From: Phil1 sp964546125
Lineage (GTDB): Bacteria > Bacillota > Clostridia > Christensenellales > CAG-138
NCBI GenBank assembly: GCA_964546125.1
Contig: CAZJIS010000026.1
Span: 1-26,662 of the forward strand
Length of the DNA: 26,662 nucleotides
Reading direction: 5' to 3'
Part shown: piece after piece, positions 1 through 7,876 of the stretch
Position numbering within the stretch: position 1 is the stretch's first letter
Layout of the letters: each line of letters starts with the position of its first letter
The notes under the pieces: generated by a model
Databases searched by the model: none
What the model was told of the DNA's origin: nothing
What the model saw: the letters and a program-made list of their open reading frames with translations, nothing else
Made by a program: the position numbers and the translations under genes

Positions 1-45
1 TCCTCGATGTGAGCGAGGCGCTCTAACCGGCTGGGCTACATCCCC
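1..45 (-). tRNA. tRNA-Val (anticodon CAC), 5' part only
   Basis: Read on the minus strand, this is the 5' half of a tRNA cut by the left window edge. It has a 7-base acceptor strand GGGGATG, T8-A9, a D arm with AGCCGGTTA as loop, and a perfect 5-bp anticodon stem CCTCG/CGAGG. The stem closes the 7-base loop CTCACAT. With T at position 33, the anticodon is CAC, which reads the valine codon GUG. The D stem has one C-A mismatch (12-23). The variable loop, T arm and acceptor 3' strand lie outside the window, so identity rests on the anticodon only. The gene is divergent from the yqfC operon and has its own promoter just upstream. Confidence 0.9.
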
Positions 46-57
46 GACGCAAAAATT

Positions 58-86
58 ATTCTACAACATTCGGCCGGGCAATGCAA
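58..86 (-). promoter_or_regulatory. sigma-A promoter of the tRNA-Val gene
   Basis: On the minus strand TTGCAT (86-81) is separated by exactly 17 bases from TAGAAT (63-58). The -10 ends 12 bases before the first tRNA base at 45, which puts transcription start about five bases before the mature 5' end, a usual arrangement for tRNA genes. Confidence 0.7.
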
Positions 87-157
87 GCACAAATTCATTT
101 CTATGCATGGGAAAAACGCCCGGGCGGCCGTGCTTTGCGGGCGCGCGGGCGAGACAA

Positions 158-185
158 GCATATACGCGCTTAGCGCGCATACACT
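158..185 (+). promoter_or_regulatory. candidate sigma-E (mother-cell sporulation) promoter for yqfC-yqfD
   Basis: GCATATA at 158-164 lies 13 bases before CATACACT at 178-185. The known sigma-E consensus in Bacillus is about kmATATT, 13-15 bases, CATACAHT; here the -10 matches fully and the -35 differs only in its last base. No good sigma-A pair was seen here. yqfC and yqfD belong to the sigma-E regulon in B. subtilis, so the match fits the gene content. Start of transcription would be near 192, directly before the ribosome binding site. Confidence 0.65.
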
Positions 186-207
186 TTTGTGATGGAGGCG
201 GATGCTT

Positions 208-486
208 ATGGGCAAGCGAAAAATCAGGCTGGGGCGGCGCGCGGCGGCATTGCTGGACCTGCCCGAGGAAACGCTCACGGGCGAGGTGAAAGCGACGCTC
301 TATTCCGCTTCAACCGTGATGATTGAAAACCACGGCGGCGTTTTCGAGTGCACGCCCGAGCGGATGCGCCTTCGCACCGCGCAGGGTATTTTGCGCATTG
401 AAGGGCGCGCCTTGGTGCTTGCCGAGTTCTCCGGGGACCGCGCGCTCGTGCGCGGGGAGATCACGGGCATTTCATTTGAAAAATAA
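208..486 (+). CDS. yqfC: sporulation protein YqfC (YabP/YqfC family)
   Basis: The product is a 92-residue protein of the YabP/YqfC family, whose members are made in the mother cell during sporulation; the biochemical role is not known. The recognisable core is the stretch around IENHGGVFECTPERMRLRT followed by GILRIEGRALVL and a closing GEITGISF segment, which matches the usual family layout and length. I chose the ATG at 208 because GGAGG (194-198) stands 9 bases before it; the ATG at 202 is only 3 bases away and would add just Met-Leu. It is directly followed by yqfD, the conserved partner, and is preceded by a sigma-E-like promoter. Confidence 0.88.
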   Translation: MGKRKIRLGRRAAALLDLPEETLTGEVKATLYSASTVMIENHGGVFECTPERMRLRTAQGILRIEGRALVLAEFSGDRALVRGEITGISFEK

Positions 487-525
487 ACGTAAACAATGCC
501 GCAAAGGCGGAATCGGCGAGGTTGT

Positions 526-1692
526 ATGGGCGCTCGCGTCTGGAATTATCTGACCGGATATGTTATGATTGAAGTCAAAGGCCGGGGGCTGGAGCGCTTT
601 GTCAACCGCGCCACGCACGCCGGCGTGCCGCTTTGGCGCATTCGGCGCACGGCGGCGGATGCCATCACCGCCTGTGTGGGCATCGCCGGGTTCTATGAGC
701 TGCGTCACCTCGTGCGCGGCACGGGGCTGCATGTGCACATCATCGGCAAGCGCGGACTTCCCATCGGGCTTTCCCGCACGCGGGGCCGGGAGGTGCTGTT
801 TTTCGGGTGGGTGCTTTTGCTGGCCCTCGTCGTGGCGGCTTCGCGCTTTATTTGGCACATCTCGCTCGACGGGTGCGATGTGGTGAGCGAGGCGCAGATC
901 ATCGAGACCCTTGCGGAGCTTGGCGTCGAAACCGGCTCCCCGCGAAGCGCGGCGTCCACGTTCGATCTTGGCGGCAAGCTCATGGCGAGCGACTCGCGCA
1001 TCGCCTGGGCAGGCGTGCGGCTCGAGGGCGTGATCCTGCGCGTGAGCATCGTTGAAGCGCGGCCCTACGCGCCCGGGGATGCATCGCGCGAGCCGGGCAG
1101 CCTTTATGCCGCAAAGGATGGCGTTGTGACGCGCATCGAGCTTGAGGACGGGCGGGCGCTGATCGTCACGGGAAAAGCCGTGCGCCGCGGGCAGGCGCTT
1201 ATTTCGGGCATTCTTCGAAACGATGAACTCGGGCGCATTGTGACGCGGGCGCGCGGCAAAGTGATGGCGCAGGTGGTCTATACAGCCGCGGCGAGCGCGG
1301 GCCCTATGCTGATGCTCCCTCAAAGGACGGGGGAGGCGCAAAACGCCTTGCGCGTGAGCCTGTTTAGTTTTTCCCTCGGCGGCCCGGAGGAGGGGCGCGA
1401 GGCGGTTGCGCTTGAGACATGGCGGCTGACCAACTGCTTTTTGCCCGTTACGTTCGAGCTGTTCGAGAGCTACGCGCTTGAAAACCGGCTTGCCGAGGCG
1501 CCGCTCGAGCTCATCGAGGCCCATGCGCGCGCGCGCGCGGAGCGGGCGGCGTTCGCGCAGATACCAAAGGACGCGGTGATCCTTTCAAAAGTGAGCGACG
1601 CGAAACAACGGGAAGACGGTTCGGTCACCGTGACCATCACGGTCGTGACCGAAGAGAATATCGCGGAATTAAGAGGTCTTGATGGAAATTAG
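526..1692 (+). CDS. yqfD: sporulation protein YqfD
   Basis: This 388-residue protein belongs to the YqfD family (stage IV sporulation in B. subtilis, needed for efficient spore formation, exact function unclear). The N-terminus carries the family pattern YLTGYVMIEVKGRGLERFVN, followed by a short soluble domain. A membrane segment at about residues 90-112 (VLFFGWVLLLALVVAASRF) comes next, then a long extracytoplasmic part. Length is normal. The ATG at 526 is preferred over an in-frame ATG at 496, which has no ribosome binding site and adds ten residues not seen in relatives; GAGG sits at 518-521, rather close. The 3' end overlaps phoH by 11 bases, so the two are translationally coupled. Confidence 0.9.
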   Translation: MGARVWNYLTGYVMIEVKGRGLERFVNRATHAGVPLWRIRRTAADAITACVGIAGFYELRHLVRGTGLHVHIIGKRGLPIGLSRTRGREVLFFGWVLLLALVVAASRFIWHISLDGCDVVSEAQIIETLAELGVETGSPRSAASTFDLGGKLMASDSRIAWAGVRLEGVILRVSIVEARPYAPGDASREPGSLYAAKDGVVTRIELEDGRALIVTGKAVRRGQALISGILRNDELGRIVTRARGKVMAQVVYTAAASAGPMLMLPQRTGEAQNALRVSLFSFSLGGPEEGREAVALETWRLTNCFLPVTFELFESYALENRLAEAPLELIEAHARARAERAAFAQIPKDAVILSKVSDAKQREDGSVTVTITVVTEENIAELRGLDGN

Positions 1693-2665
1693 AGAAGGCA
1701 ATGAACCGGTTCTCACGCGGGAGATCCCCGTGGAGTCGATGGAAGAGCTGATCAAACTTTTTGGCGTGTTCGACGAAAACCTCAAGGTGCTTGAGGCGGA
1801 AACCGGCGCGCATATGGCGGCCGCGGGCGACTGCCTGCACATCGAGGGCGGCGGGGAGAGCGTGGCGCTCGCTGCGCTCGTCGCGGACAAGCTCCTCATC
1901 AACATCCGGCGCGGCGAGAGCATTGACCGCAGCCGCATCCGCTACGCGGTGGACCTCGCGCGCGAGGGAAACGCGGAGCTGATCACCGAACTTGAAAGCG
2001 ACGTTGTCGCCTTCACCGCCAAGGGAAGGCGCATTAAGTGCAAAACGCTCGGACAGAAAAAATACGTCAACGCGCTCAAGCGCCACACGGTCGTGTTCGG
2101 CGTGGGGCCTGCGGGCACCGGCAAAACCTACCTCGCGGTAGCGATGGCCGTGCTGGCCTATAAAAATAAGGAAGTCGAAAAGATCATCCTCACGCGGCCC
2201 GCGGTGGAGGCAGGCGAAAAGCTCGGTTTCCTGCCGGGCGATCTGCAAAACAAGGTCGACCCTTATCTTCGCCCTCTTTACGATGCGCTCTACGACTTTC
2301 TCGGCGCGGAAACGTTTAAAAACCTCTCCGAGCGCGGAGTTATCGAGGTGGCGCCGCTTGCGTACATGCGCGGGCGCACGCTCAGCGATGCGTACATCAT
2401 CCTCGACGAGGCGCAAAACTGCACGATCGAGCAAATGAAAATGTTCCTCACCCGTTTTGGCGAAGGGTCGCGCGTGGTCGTCACCGGCGACATCACGCAG
2501 ATCGATCTTCCGCCCGAGCGGCGCAGCGGCCTCGTGCACGCGCTGGGCGTGCTCAGAGATGTGGAGGGCATCGCCGAAATCTATCTGACCTATAAGGACG
2601 TCGTCCGCCACGAGATGGTGCAAAAGATCATCACCGCCTACGACAGGGCGCACAAGAAAAACTGA
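1682..2665 (+). CDS. phoH: PhoH family P-loop ATPase
   Basis: PhoH-like proteins are cytoplasmic ATPases related to the helicase superfamily 1 core; their gene neighbourhood with ybeY and era points to RNA metabolism. The 327-residue product has Walker A GPAGTGKT at residues 142-149 and Walker B ILDEAQN at 240-246. The family segment TRPAVEAGEKLGFLPGD lies just after the P-loop, and VVTGDITQIDLP corresponds to the later ATPase motif. The ATG at 1682 has AAGAGG five bases upstream; a TTG at 1679 would be too close to it. The start lies inside the end of yqfD, and pgpH follows 14 bases after the stop. Confidence 0.95.
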   Translation: MEIREGNEPVLTREIPVESMEELIKLFGVFDENLKVLEAETGAHMAAAGDCLHIEGGGESVALAALVADKLLINIRRGESIDRSRIRYAVDLAREGNAELITELESDVVAFTAKGRRIKCKTLGQKKYVNALKRHTVVFGVGPAGTGKTYLAVAMAVLAYKNKEVEKIILTRPAVEAGEKLGFLPGDLQNKVDPYLRPLYDALYDFLGAETFKNLSERGVIEVAPLAYMRGRTLSDAYIILDEAQNCTIEQMKMFLTRFGEGSRVVVTGDITQIDLPPERRSGLVHALGVLRDVEGIAEIYLTYKDVVRHEMVQKIITAYDRAHKKN

Positions 2666-2679
2666 GCGGGGGGAACGCT

Positions 2680-4809
2680 ATGGCCAAAACAGACGGGCGC
2701 AGGCCGCTCACCAAAAAAAGGGCGCGCATGTTCGGGGTTCTGCTGCTTGCGGCGGTTTTTGCCGCAAGCTGCGCATTTGTGCTGGCGGCGCTGTCGCCCA
2801 AGCTCTATGATGTGGCCGTCGGCGCGCCCGCGCCGGAAACGATCTTAGCGCCGCGCGCCATCGTGGACGGGCCCGCCACCGAAGCGCTCCGGCGCAGCGC
2901 GCGGCAGAACGCGAAGAAAGTTTATGCCATCGACGGGGACCTTATTTCCGAATACGTCGCCGGAGCGGAGGCGTTTTTCACTTCCATTGCATCCGTGCGC
3001 GCAGCCGCCGGCGATATGATTTTAGAGGGCGCGTCCCTTGGCGCGGAAGAGTGGAAAGAGAAGCTTAGCGCCGAGCAAAAGGCCGCGCTTTGCGCGATGA
3101 CCGCGCCCGCGCTCGATGAAAACACGCTTGCCGGCATGCTTGCGGGCAGCGCGGAGGAAGTGCGCACGCTGCGCGACGTGGTGATTTCGAAGCTTTCCAC
3201 CGCCCTCGAGGCAGGCCTTTCCAAGGAGGGGACCGAGAGCGTGAAAACTTCCTGCGTGCGCGAAGTCAACGCCATGACGGGCATTTCGGCCCCGCTCAAG
3301 CAGATCGCCGCGATCGTGTTCGAAGCGTATATGCGCCCGACCCTCGCGCTTGACGAACAGGCGACCCGAAGGGCCGAGGAGCAGGCGGCCGGCGCCGTGG
3401 AGCCGGTGATGATTAAAAAGGGCGAGCTGATCGTGGAGCGCGCAAAGCCGGTGACCGAGGCCGAATACGACATCCTCTCGGAACTCGGGCTCGTGCGCAC
3501 GGGCGAAAAGAACATCGCCCTCACGGCGGGCGTCGTGCTGTTCCTGTTCACAAGCTTTTTGCTCTTTGCGGCCTACCTTGTGCTCTATCGCAAGGATGTG
3601 CTTGCGGAGCTTCGCAAAATGCTCATCATCTCGGCGCTCATCGTGCTCACGATGGCGCTTGCTTTCCTTGGCGGCAAAGCCGACGAACGCATTTCGCCCG
3701 CGCTGATCGCCATCATGCTCTGCGCGCTGCTCGTCGACGAGCGCACGGCGCTCGCGCTCACGCCGCTGATGTCCCTCGCGCTTGGCGCGATGGCCTTGAA
3801 CGCCGACGGCGTCTTTGACCTTGAAGCTTATGCCATGTGCGCTTCGACCCTTGCCGCGGGGGTGGCTTCGGTCGCGGCGCTTCGCAAAACGCAAAGCCGC
3901 GGCGCGCTGATTGCGGCCGGCGCCGCGGGCGGGGTTGCCGCCTCCCTTGCGGCGGCGGCCGTGCGCCTCATCGAGGGGAGCGCGGCGCTTGAAATTTTAG
4001 CATCCGTCGCGTGGACATTCGGAAGCGCGATGATCTCCACTTTGCTCGTCGTCGGCTCGCTCTCGCTTTGGGAAACGGTTTTTGATGTGGCGACGCCCGC
4101 GCGCCTTTTTGAACTGGGCAACGCCAACCAGCCGCTTTTACGGCAATTGATGACCGAAGCGCCCGGCACCTACCAGCACGCGGCGCTTGCAGGGACTCTC
4201 GCCGAAGCCGCGGCCGAGCGCGTGGGCGCGGACCCGTTGCTCGCGCGCGTCGCATGCTATTACCATGATGTGGGAAAGCTCAGAAGGCCGCTGTATTTCA
4301 AAGAAAACCAGAAGAACGGCGAGAACATCCACGATACGCTGCCCCCCCTGGAGAGCGCGCAGGCGATCATCGCCCACCAGAAGGACGGCGTGCAGCTTTT
4401 AACCAAATACAAGCTGCCCTCGGCGATCGTCCGCATCTGCGCCGAGCACCACGGAAACGCGCTGATGACCTACTTCTACCACAAGGCAAAGCAGGCCGAC
4501 GAGAACGTTTCCCCGCGCGGTTTCCGCTATTCGGGCAACCGCCCCTCCACAAAGGAGAGCGCGATCGTCATGCTCGCCGATTCATGCGAAGCGGCCGTGC
4601 GCTCGCTTGGGGACGCCAACAGCGAGGCAGTGGCGCAAATGGTGCACAAGATCATCTGGAGCAAGCTGAACCCGGAGGATAATCAACTCGCCAACGCCCC
4701 GCTGACGCTTGCGGAGCTCAGCGAGATCGAGCGCAGCTTTTTGCGCACGTTCTCGGGCATCATGCATGAGCGCATCGAATATCCCGATCTCGACGAGGTG
4801 AAAAAATGA
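2680..4809 (+). CDS. pgpH: 7TM receptor with HD hydrolase domain (PgpH/YqfF, cyclic-di-AMP phosphodiesterase type)
   Basis: The 709-residue protein has the PgpH architecture. There is an N-terminal membrane segment at about residues 13-35 and an extracytoplasmic region to about 280. A block of about seven hydrophobic helices runs from roughly 285 to 470, and a cytoplasmic HD domain from about 495. The HD metal site is visible as His500 (TYQHA), His529-Asp530 (YYHDVGK), HQKD and EHHG. In Listeria and B. subtilis this family hydrolyses cyclic di-AMP to pApA; assignment of that substrate here is by family. A strong GGGGGG precedes the ATG by seven bases. Its stop overlaps the ybeY start by four bases (ATGA). 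Position between phoH and ybeY is the conserved one. Confidence 0.93.
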   Translation: MAKTDGRRPLTKKRARMFGVLLLAAVFAASCAFVLAALSPKLYDVAVGAPAPETILAPRAIVDGPATEALRRSARQNAKKVYAIDGDLISEYVAGAEAFFTSIASVRAAAGDMILEGASLGAEEWKEKLSAEQKAALCAMTAPALDENTLAGMLAGSAEEVRTLRDVVISKLSTALEAGLSKEGTESVKTSCVREVNAMTGISAPLKQIAAIVFEAYMRPTLALDEQATRRAEEQAAGAVEPVMIKKGELIVERAKPVTEAEYDILSELGLVRTGEKNIALTAGVVLFLFTSFLLFAAYLVLYRKDVLAELRKMLIISALIVLTMALAFLGGKADERISPALIAIMLCALLVDERTALALTPLMSLALGAMALNADGVFDLEAYAMCASTLAAGVASVAALRKTQSRGALIAAGAAGGVAASLAAAAVRLIEGSAALEILASVAWTFGSAMISTLLVVGSLSLWETVFDVATPARLFELGNANQPLLRQLMTEAPGTYQHAALAGTLAEAAAERVGADPLLARVACYYHDVGKLRRPLYFKENQKNGENIHDTLPPLESAQAIIAHQKDGVQLLTKYKLPSAIVRICAEHHGNALMTYFYHKAKQADENVSPRGFRYSGNRPSTKESAIVMLADSCEAAVRSLGDANSEAVAQMVHKIIWSKLNPEDNQLANAPLTLAELSEIERSFLRTFSGIMHERIEYPDLDEVKK

Positions 4810-5225
4810 TCGACATCGCTTTCGAGGTCGACTGCCCCGAGGATGCGGCGGGCGTGCTCGACGCCGCGGTGTCGGCCACGCTTGTTTATGGGGATGCGCA
4901 AGGCGAGGTCGCGCTGCTCGTGACGGACGATGCGGGCATCCACCGCATGAACCGCGAGTTTCGCGGCATCGACCGGGCGACGGACGTGCTCAGCTTCCCC
5001 GCGGGGGAAGAGGACGGCGGCTTTTTGGGGGACATTGCAATTTCCCTCGAGCGGGCGCGGGCGCAGGCCGCGGAATACGGCCACTCGCTCGCGCGGGAGC
5101 TTTCGTTCCTTGCCGTGCACGGCACGCTCCACCTTTTGGGATACGACCATATCGGGGAGGGGGAGCGCGCGGAAATGTTTGGGATACAGGAAAAAATACT
5201 CGATAAGATGGGAATGAAAAGATGA
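4806..5225 (+). CDS. ybeY: endoribonuclease YbeY (rRNA maturation)
   Basis: YbeY is a single-strand-specific, zinc-dependent endoribonuclease needed for 16S rRNA 3' processing and ribosome quality control. The 139-residue product carries the signature HGTLHLLGYDH with zinc ligands His105, His109 and His115. It also has the conserved block INREFR-like MNREFRGIDRATDVLSFP. Length is within the usual 140-170, slightly short. It overlaps pgpH and cdd by four bases at each end, so it is surely part of one transcript. In many Firmicutes a diacylglycerol kinase gene dgkA lies between ybeY and cdd; it is missing here. Confidence 0.96.
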   Translation: MIDIAFEVDCPEDAAGVLDAAVSATLVYGDAQGEVALLVTDDAGIHRMNREFRGIDRATDVLSFPAGEEDGGFLGDIAISLERARAQAAEYGHSLARELSFLAVHGTLHLLGYDHIGEGERAEMFGIQEKILDKMGMKR

Positions 5226-5638
5226 GAACTATCCATGACTTTGAGATTAAGAACATGCTGCGCATGGCAAACGACGCGCGGGACCGGGCCTACGTGCCCT
5301 ATTCGGGTTTTCGCGTTGGGTCGTGCGTAAAAGGGGCGACCGGAGCGTACTATCTTGGATGCAACATCGAAAACGCCGCGTATTCGCCCACCGTTTGCGC
5401 GGAACGCAACGCCATATTCAAGGCGGTGTACGAAGGCGAACGCGCGTTTGACGCGATCGCCATCGTGTGGGATGGGGACGGCCCCGCCGTGCCCTGCGGC
5501 GTGTGCCGCCAGGTGCTCGCGGAATTTTGCGACCCCGAGCTGCCGGTCATCTGCGCCAACCGCAAGGGGGAATATAAGGTTGCGGCGCTCGGCGATCTTC
5601 TGCCGCTGGCGTTTTCGGCGCGGGATATGCAAAAATGA
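5222..5638 (+). CDS. cdd: cytidine deaminase
   Basis: This enzyme deaminates cytidine and deoxycytidine to uridine and deoxyuridine in pyrimidine salvage. The 138-residue length is that of the small homotetrameric class. Zinc ligands are Cys59 in the CAER motif (with the catalytic Glu61) and Cys92 and Cys95 in PCGVCRQ. The substrate-binding stretch CNIENAAY is present. It overlaps ybeY and era by four bases each. Together with the pyrimidine-nucleoside phosphorylase two genes downstream it gives a short salvage route from cytidine to uracil. Confidence 0.97.
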   Translation: MRTIHDFEIKNMLRMANDARDRAYVPYSGFRVGSCVKGATGAYYLGCNIENAAYSPTVCAERNAIFKAVYEGERAFDAIAIVWDGDGPAVPCGVCRQVLAEFCDPELPVICANRKGEYKVAALGDLLPLAFSARDMQK

Positions 5639-6522
5639 GCTATCGTTCGGGTTTCATCGCCATCATCGGCTCGCCGAACGTCGGCAAGAGCACGCTCATG
5701 AACCTTCTGGTGGGGCAAAAAGTCTCCATCGTTTCGGCGCGCGCGCAAACCACCCGCAACCGCATTATGGGGGTCTTGTCGCGCCCGGGTATGCAGATGG
5801 TTTTCCTTGACACGCCGGGCGTGAGCGCCCCGCGCAACAGGCTTGGCGCTTACATGGTCAACGTCGCTTACGAAGCGCTCGACGAGGTCGAGTGCATTCT
5901 CTTCGTGGCGGATGCTTTGAGCGGCATCCGCGCGCGGGACGAGGCGCTGCTTGAAAAACTCAAGGAGGCGAAAGCTCCCGTCGTCGCCGCGATCAATAAG
6001 GCGGACGCGGCTTCGCCCGAAGCGCTCGCTGCGGCCGCAGCAAAACTTCAGGCGTTCGATTTTATCCGCGCCATCGCAGCGATCAGCGCGAAAACCGGTG
6101 AGAACACCGGCGCGCTTGTGGAAACGCTCGCCTCCTACCTCGAGGAAGGGCCGCAGTATTTCCCCGAGGATATGGTCACCGACCAGCCCGAGCGCGTCAT
6201 CATCGCCGAGATCGTGCGCGAAAAGGCGCTGGAGCTTTTGAATGAAGAAGTACCCCACGGCATAGGCGTTGGCGTCGATAAGATTGCCGCACGGCCCGAG
6301 GGGGATCTCACCGACGTTTACGCCACGATCTATTGCGAGCGCGAGAGCCACAAGGGCATCATCATCGGCAAAAAAGGCGCGATGCTGAAGGCCATCGGAA
6401 GCGCTGCGCGCCGCGATATCGAATGGCTGCTCGGTTCGCGCGTCAACCTCCAGCTTTGGGTGAAGGTGAAGGACGACTGGCGCAACCGTGAAAGCTTCTT
6501 AAAGGAACTCGGCTATGAATAA
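5635..6522 (+). CDS. era: GTPase Era
   Basis: Era is an essential GTPase that binds the 3' end of 16S rRNA and assists 30S maturation. The 295-residue product has G1 GSPNVGKST (residues 12-20), G3 DTPG (from 59), G4 NKAD (121-124) and a C-terminal KH domain with IIIGKKGAMLKAIG in the RNA-binding loop. It starts within the cdd stop (ATGA). In many Firmicutes recO follows era; here the next gene is a nucleoside phosphorylase, so the conserved cluster ends at this point. Confidence 0.97.
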   Translation: MSYRSGFIAIIGSPNVGKSTLMNLLVGQKVSIVSARAQTTRNRIMGVLSRPGMQMVFLDTPGVSAPRNRLGAYMVNVAYEALDEVECILFVADALSGIRARDEALLEKLKEAKAPVVAAINKADAASPEALAAAAAKLQAFDFIRAIAAISAKTGENTGALVETLASYLEEGPQYFPEDMVTDQPERVIIAEIVREKALELLNEEVPHGIGVGVDKIAARPEGDLTDVYATIYCERESHKGIIIGKKGAMLKAIGSAARRDIEWLLGSRVNLQLWVKVKDDWRNRESFLKELGYE

Positions 6523-6537
6523 GGAGGAACCTGCCGC

Positions 6538-7848
6538 ATGAGAATGGTGGATCTGATCCTCAAGACCCGCGCGGGCAAGGAACTTTCCAACGAGGAGATC
6601 GCGTTCATCGTCAACGGTTTCGTCGCGGGCGACGTGCCCGATTATCAAATGGCGGCGTGGCTGATGGCCGTATGCTTTCGGGATATGAGCGCCGCAGAAA
6701 CGGGCGAACTCACGCGCGCGATGGTCTATTCGGGCGATGTGGTCGATCTTTCCGATCTGCGCGGCGTCAAGGTCGACAAGCACTCGACGGGCGGCGTCGG
6801 CGATACGACCACGCTCGTGGTTGCGCCCTTGGTCGCAGCCTGCGGCGGCACGGTCGCCAAGATGAGCGGGCGGGGCCTCGGCCACACCGGCGGCACGCTC
6901 GATAAGCTCGAGGCTGTGCCGGGGCTTTCGGTTTCAATGACCCAAGCGCGCTTTAAGCAGATCGTCAACGACATCGGCCTGTGCGTGATAGGGCAAACGG
7001 GCAACCTCAACCCGGCGGACAAGCTCATTTACGCCTTGCGCGATGTGACGGGCACGGTCGAGAGCGTGCCGCTGATCGCCTCGAGCATCATGAGCAAAAA
7101 GATCGCCGCGGGCGCGGACGCCATCGTGCTCGATGTGAAAGTCGGCACGGGCGCATTCATGCAAACGCTCGGGGATGCGCGGCGGCTTGCCCGCACGATG
7201 GTCGAAATAGGCTCGCATGTCGGGCGGCGCACGATCGCCGTCATTACCGATATGAACCAGCCGCTTGGCATGGCCGTGGGCAATGGGCTCGAAGTGAAAG
7301 AGGCGATCGACACGCTCTCCGGCAAGCTCCCGGCCGACGACCCGCTCTATGAAGTGTGCATGCTGCTCGCTTCCAAAATGCTTTTGCTCGCGGGTTTAGC
7401 CGAAAACGATTCGGATGCGCGCACGAAGCTCAAAACGGCGCTCGATTCGGGCGCGGGCCTTGCAAAGCTTGAAGCGATGCTCGAAGCTATGGGCGGAGAC
7501 ACCGCCTGCATCAAGCGGCCCGAGCTGCTTTGCCGCGTCAAGCGCAAGCTCGATGTGTTTCCTGCGGGCGCGGGCTATGTCGCCGATATGGACGCGGTGA
7601 GCATCGGCGTCGCCGCGCAGCTTCTCGGCGCGGGCCGCGCGAAAAAGGAGGATGCGATCGACCCCGCCGTGGGCCTTGTCATGCGCAAGCGGCGCGGCGA
7701 GCGCATCCGGCGGGACGAGCCTCTTGCGACGCTCTACGTCAACGACAGCGCGCGCCTTTCGGAGGCCGCGGCCAAACTTCGCGCGGCGGTTGCCATTTCA
7801 AAAACGCCGCCCGCGCGCATCCCTATGATTCATGAGGTCATAGATTAA
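6538..7848 (+). CDS. pdp: pyrimidine-nucleoside phosphorylase
   Basis: The enzyme splits uridine, thymidine or deoxyuridine with phosphate into base and (deoxy)ribose 1-phosphate. The 436-residue protein shows the family features: DKHSTGGVGDTTTL (phosphate binding), the signature KMSGRGLGHTGGTLDKLE, and SSIMSKKIAAGADAIVLDVK further on. Length matches the Firmicutes Pdp/DeoA group. An AAGGAGG site at 6521-6527 overlaps the era stop and stands ten bases before the ATG. Sequence alone does not tell Pdp (uridine and thymidine) from the stricter thymidine phosphorylase DeoA; I favour Pdp because it is usual in Firmicutes. Confidence 0.93.
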   Translation: MRMVDLILKTRAGKELSNEEIAFIVNGFVAGDVPDYQMAAWLMAVCFRDMSAAETGELTRAMVYSGDVVDLSDLRGVKVDKHSTGGVGDTTTLVVAPLVAACGGTVAKMSGRGLGHTGGTLDKLEAVPGLSVSMTQARFKQIVNDIGLCVIGQTGNLNPADKLIYALRDVTGTVESVPLIASSIMSKKIAAGADAIVLDVKVGTGAFMQTLGDARRLARTMVEIGSHVGRRTIAVITDMNQPLGMAVGNGLEVKEAIDTLSGKLPADDPLYEVCMLLASKMLLLAGLAENDSDARTKLKTALDSGAGLAKLEAMLEAMGGDTACIKRPELLCRVKRKLDVFPAGAGYVADMDAVSIGVAAQLLGAGRAKKEDAIDPAVGLVMRKRRGERIRRDEPLATLYVNDSARLSEAAAKLRAAVAISKTPPARIPMIHEVID

Positions 7849-7876
7849 AAGCAGGGAACGGAGGCGCAGCAAAAAC

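Noticed and set aside
202..207. Alternative yqfC start two codons upstream
   Set aside because: Only three bases separate it from GGAGG; the ATG at 208 has normal spacing.
472..1524. Minus-strand frame of 350 codons opposite yqfD
   Set aside because: Shadow of yqfD: Arg/His/Pro-rich translation, no ribosome binding site, no recognisable motif.
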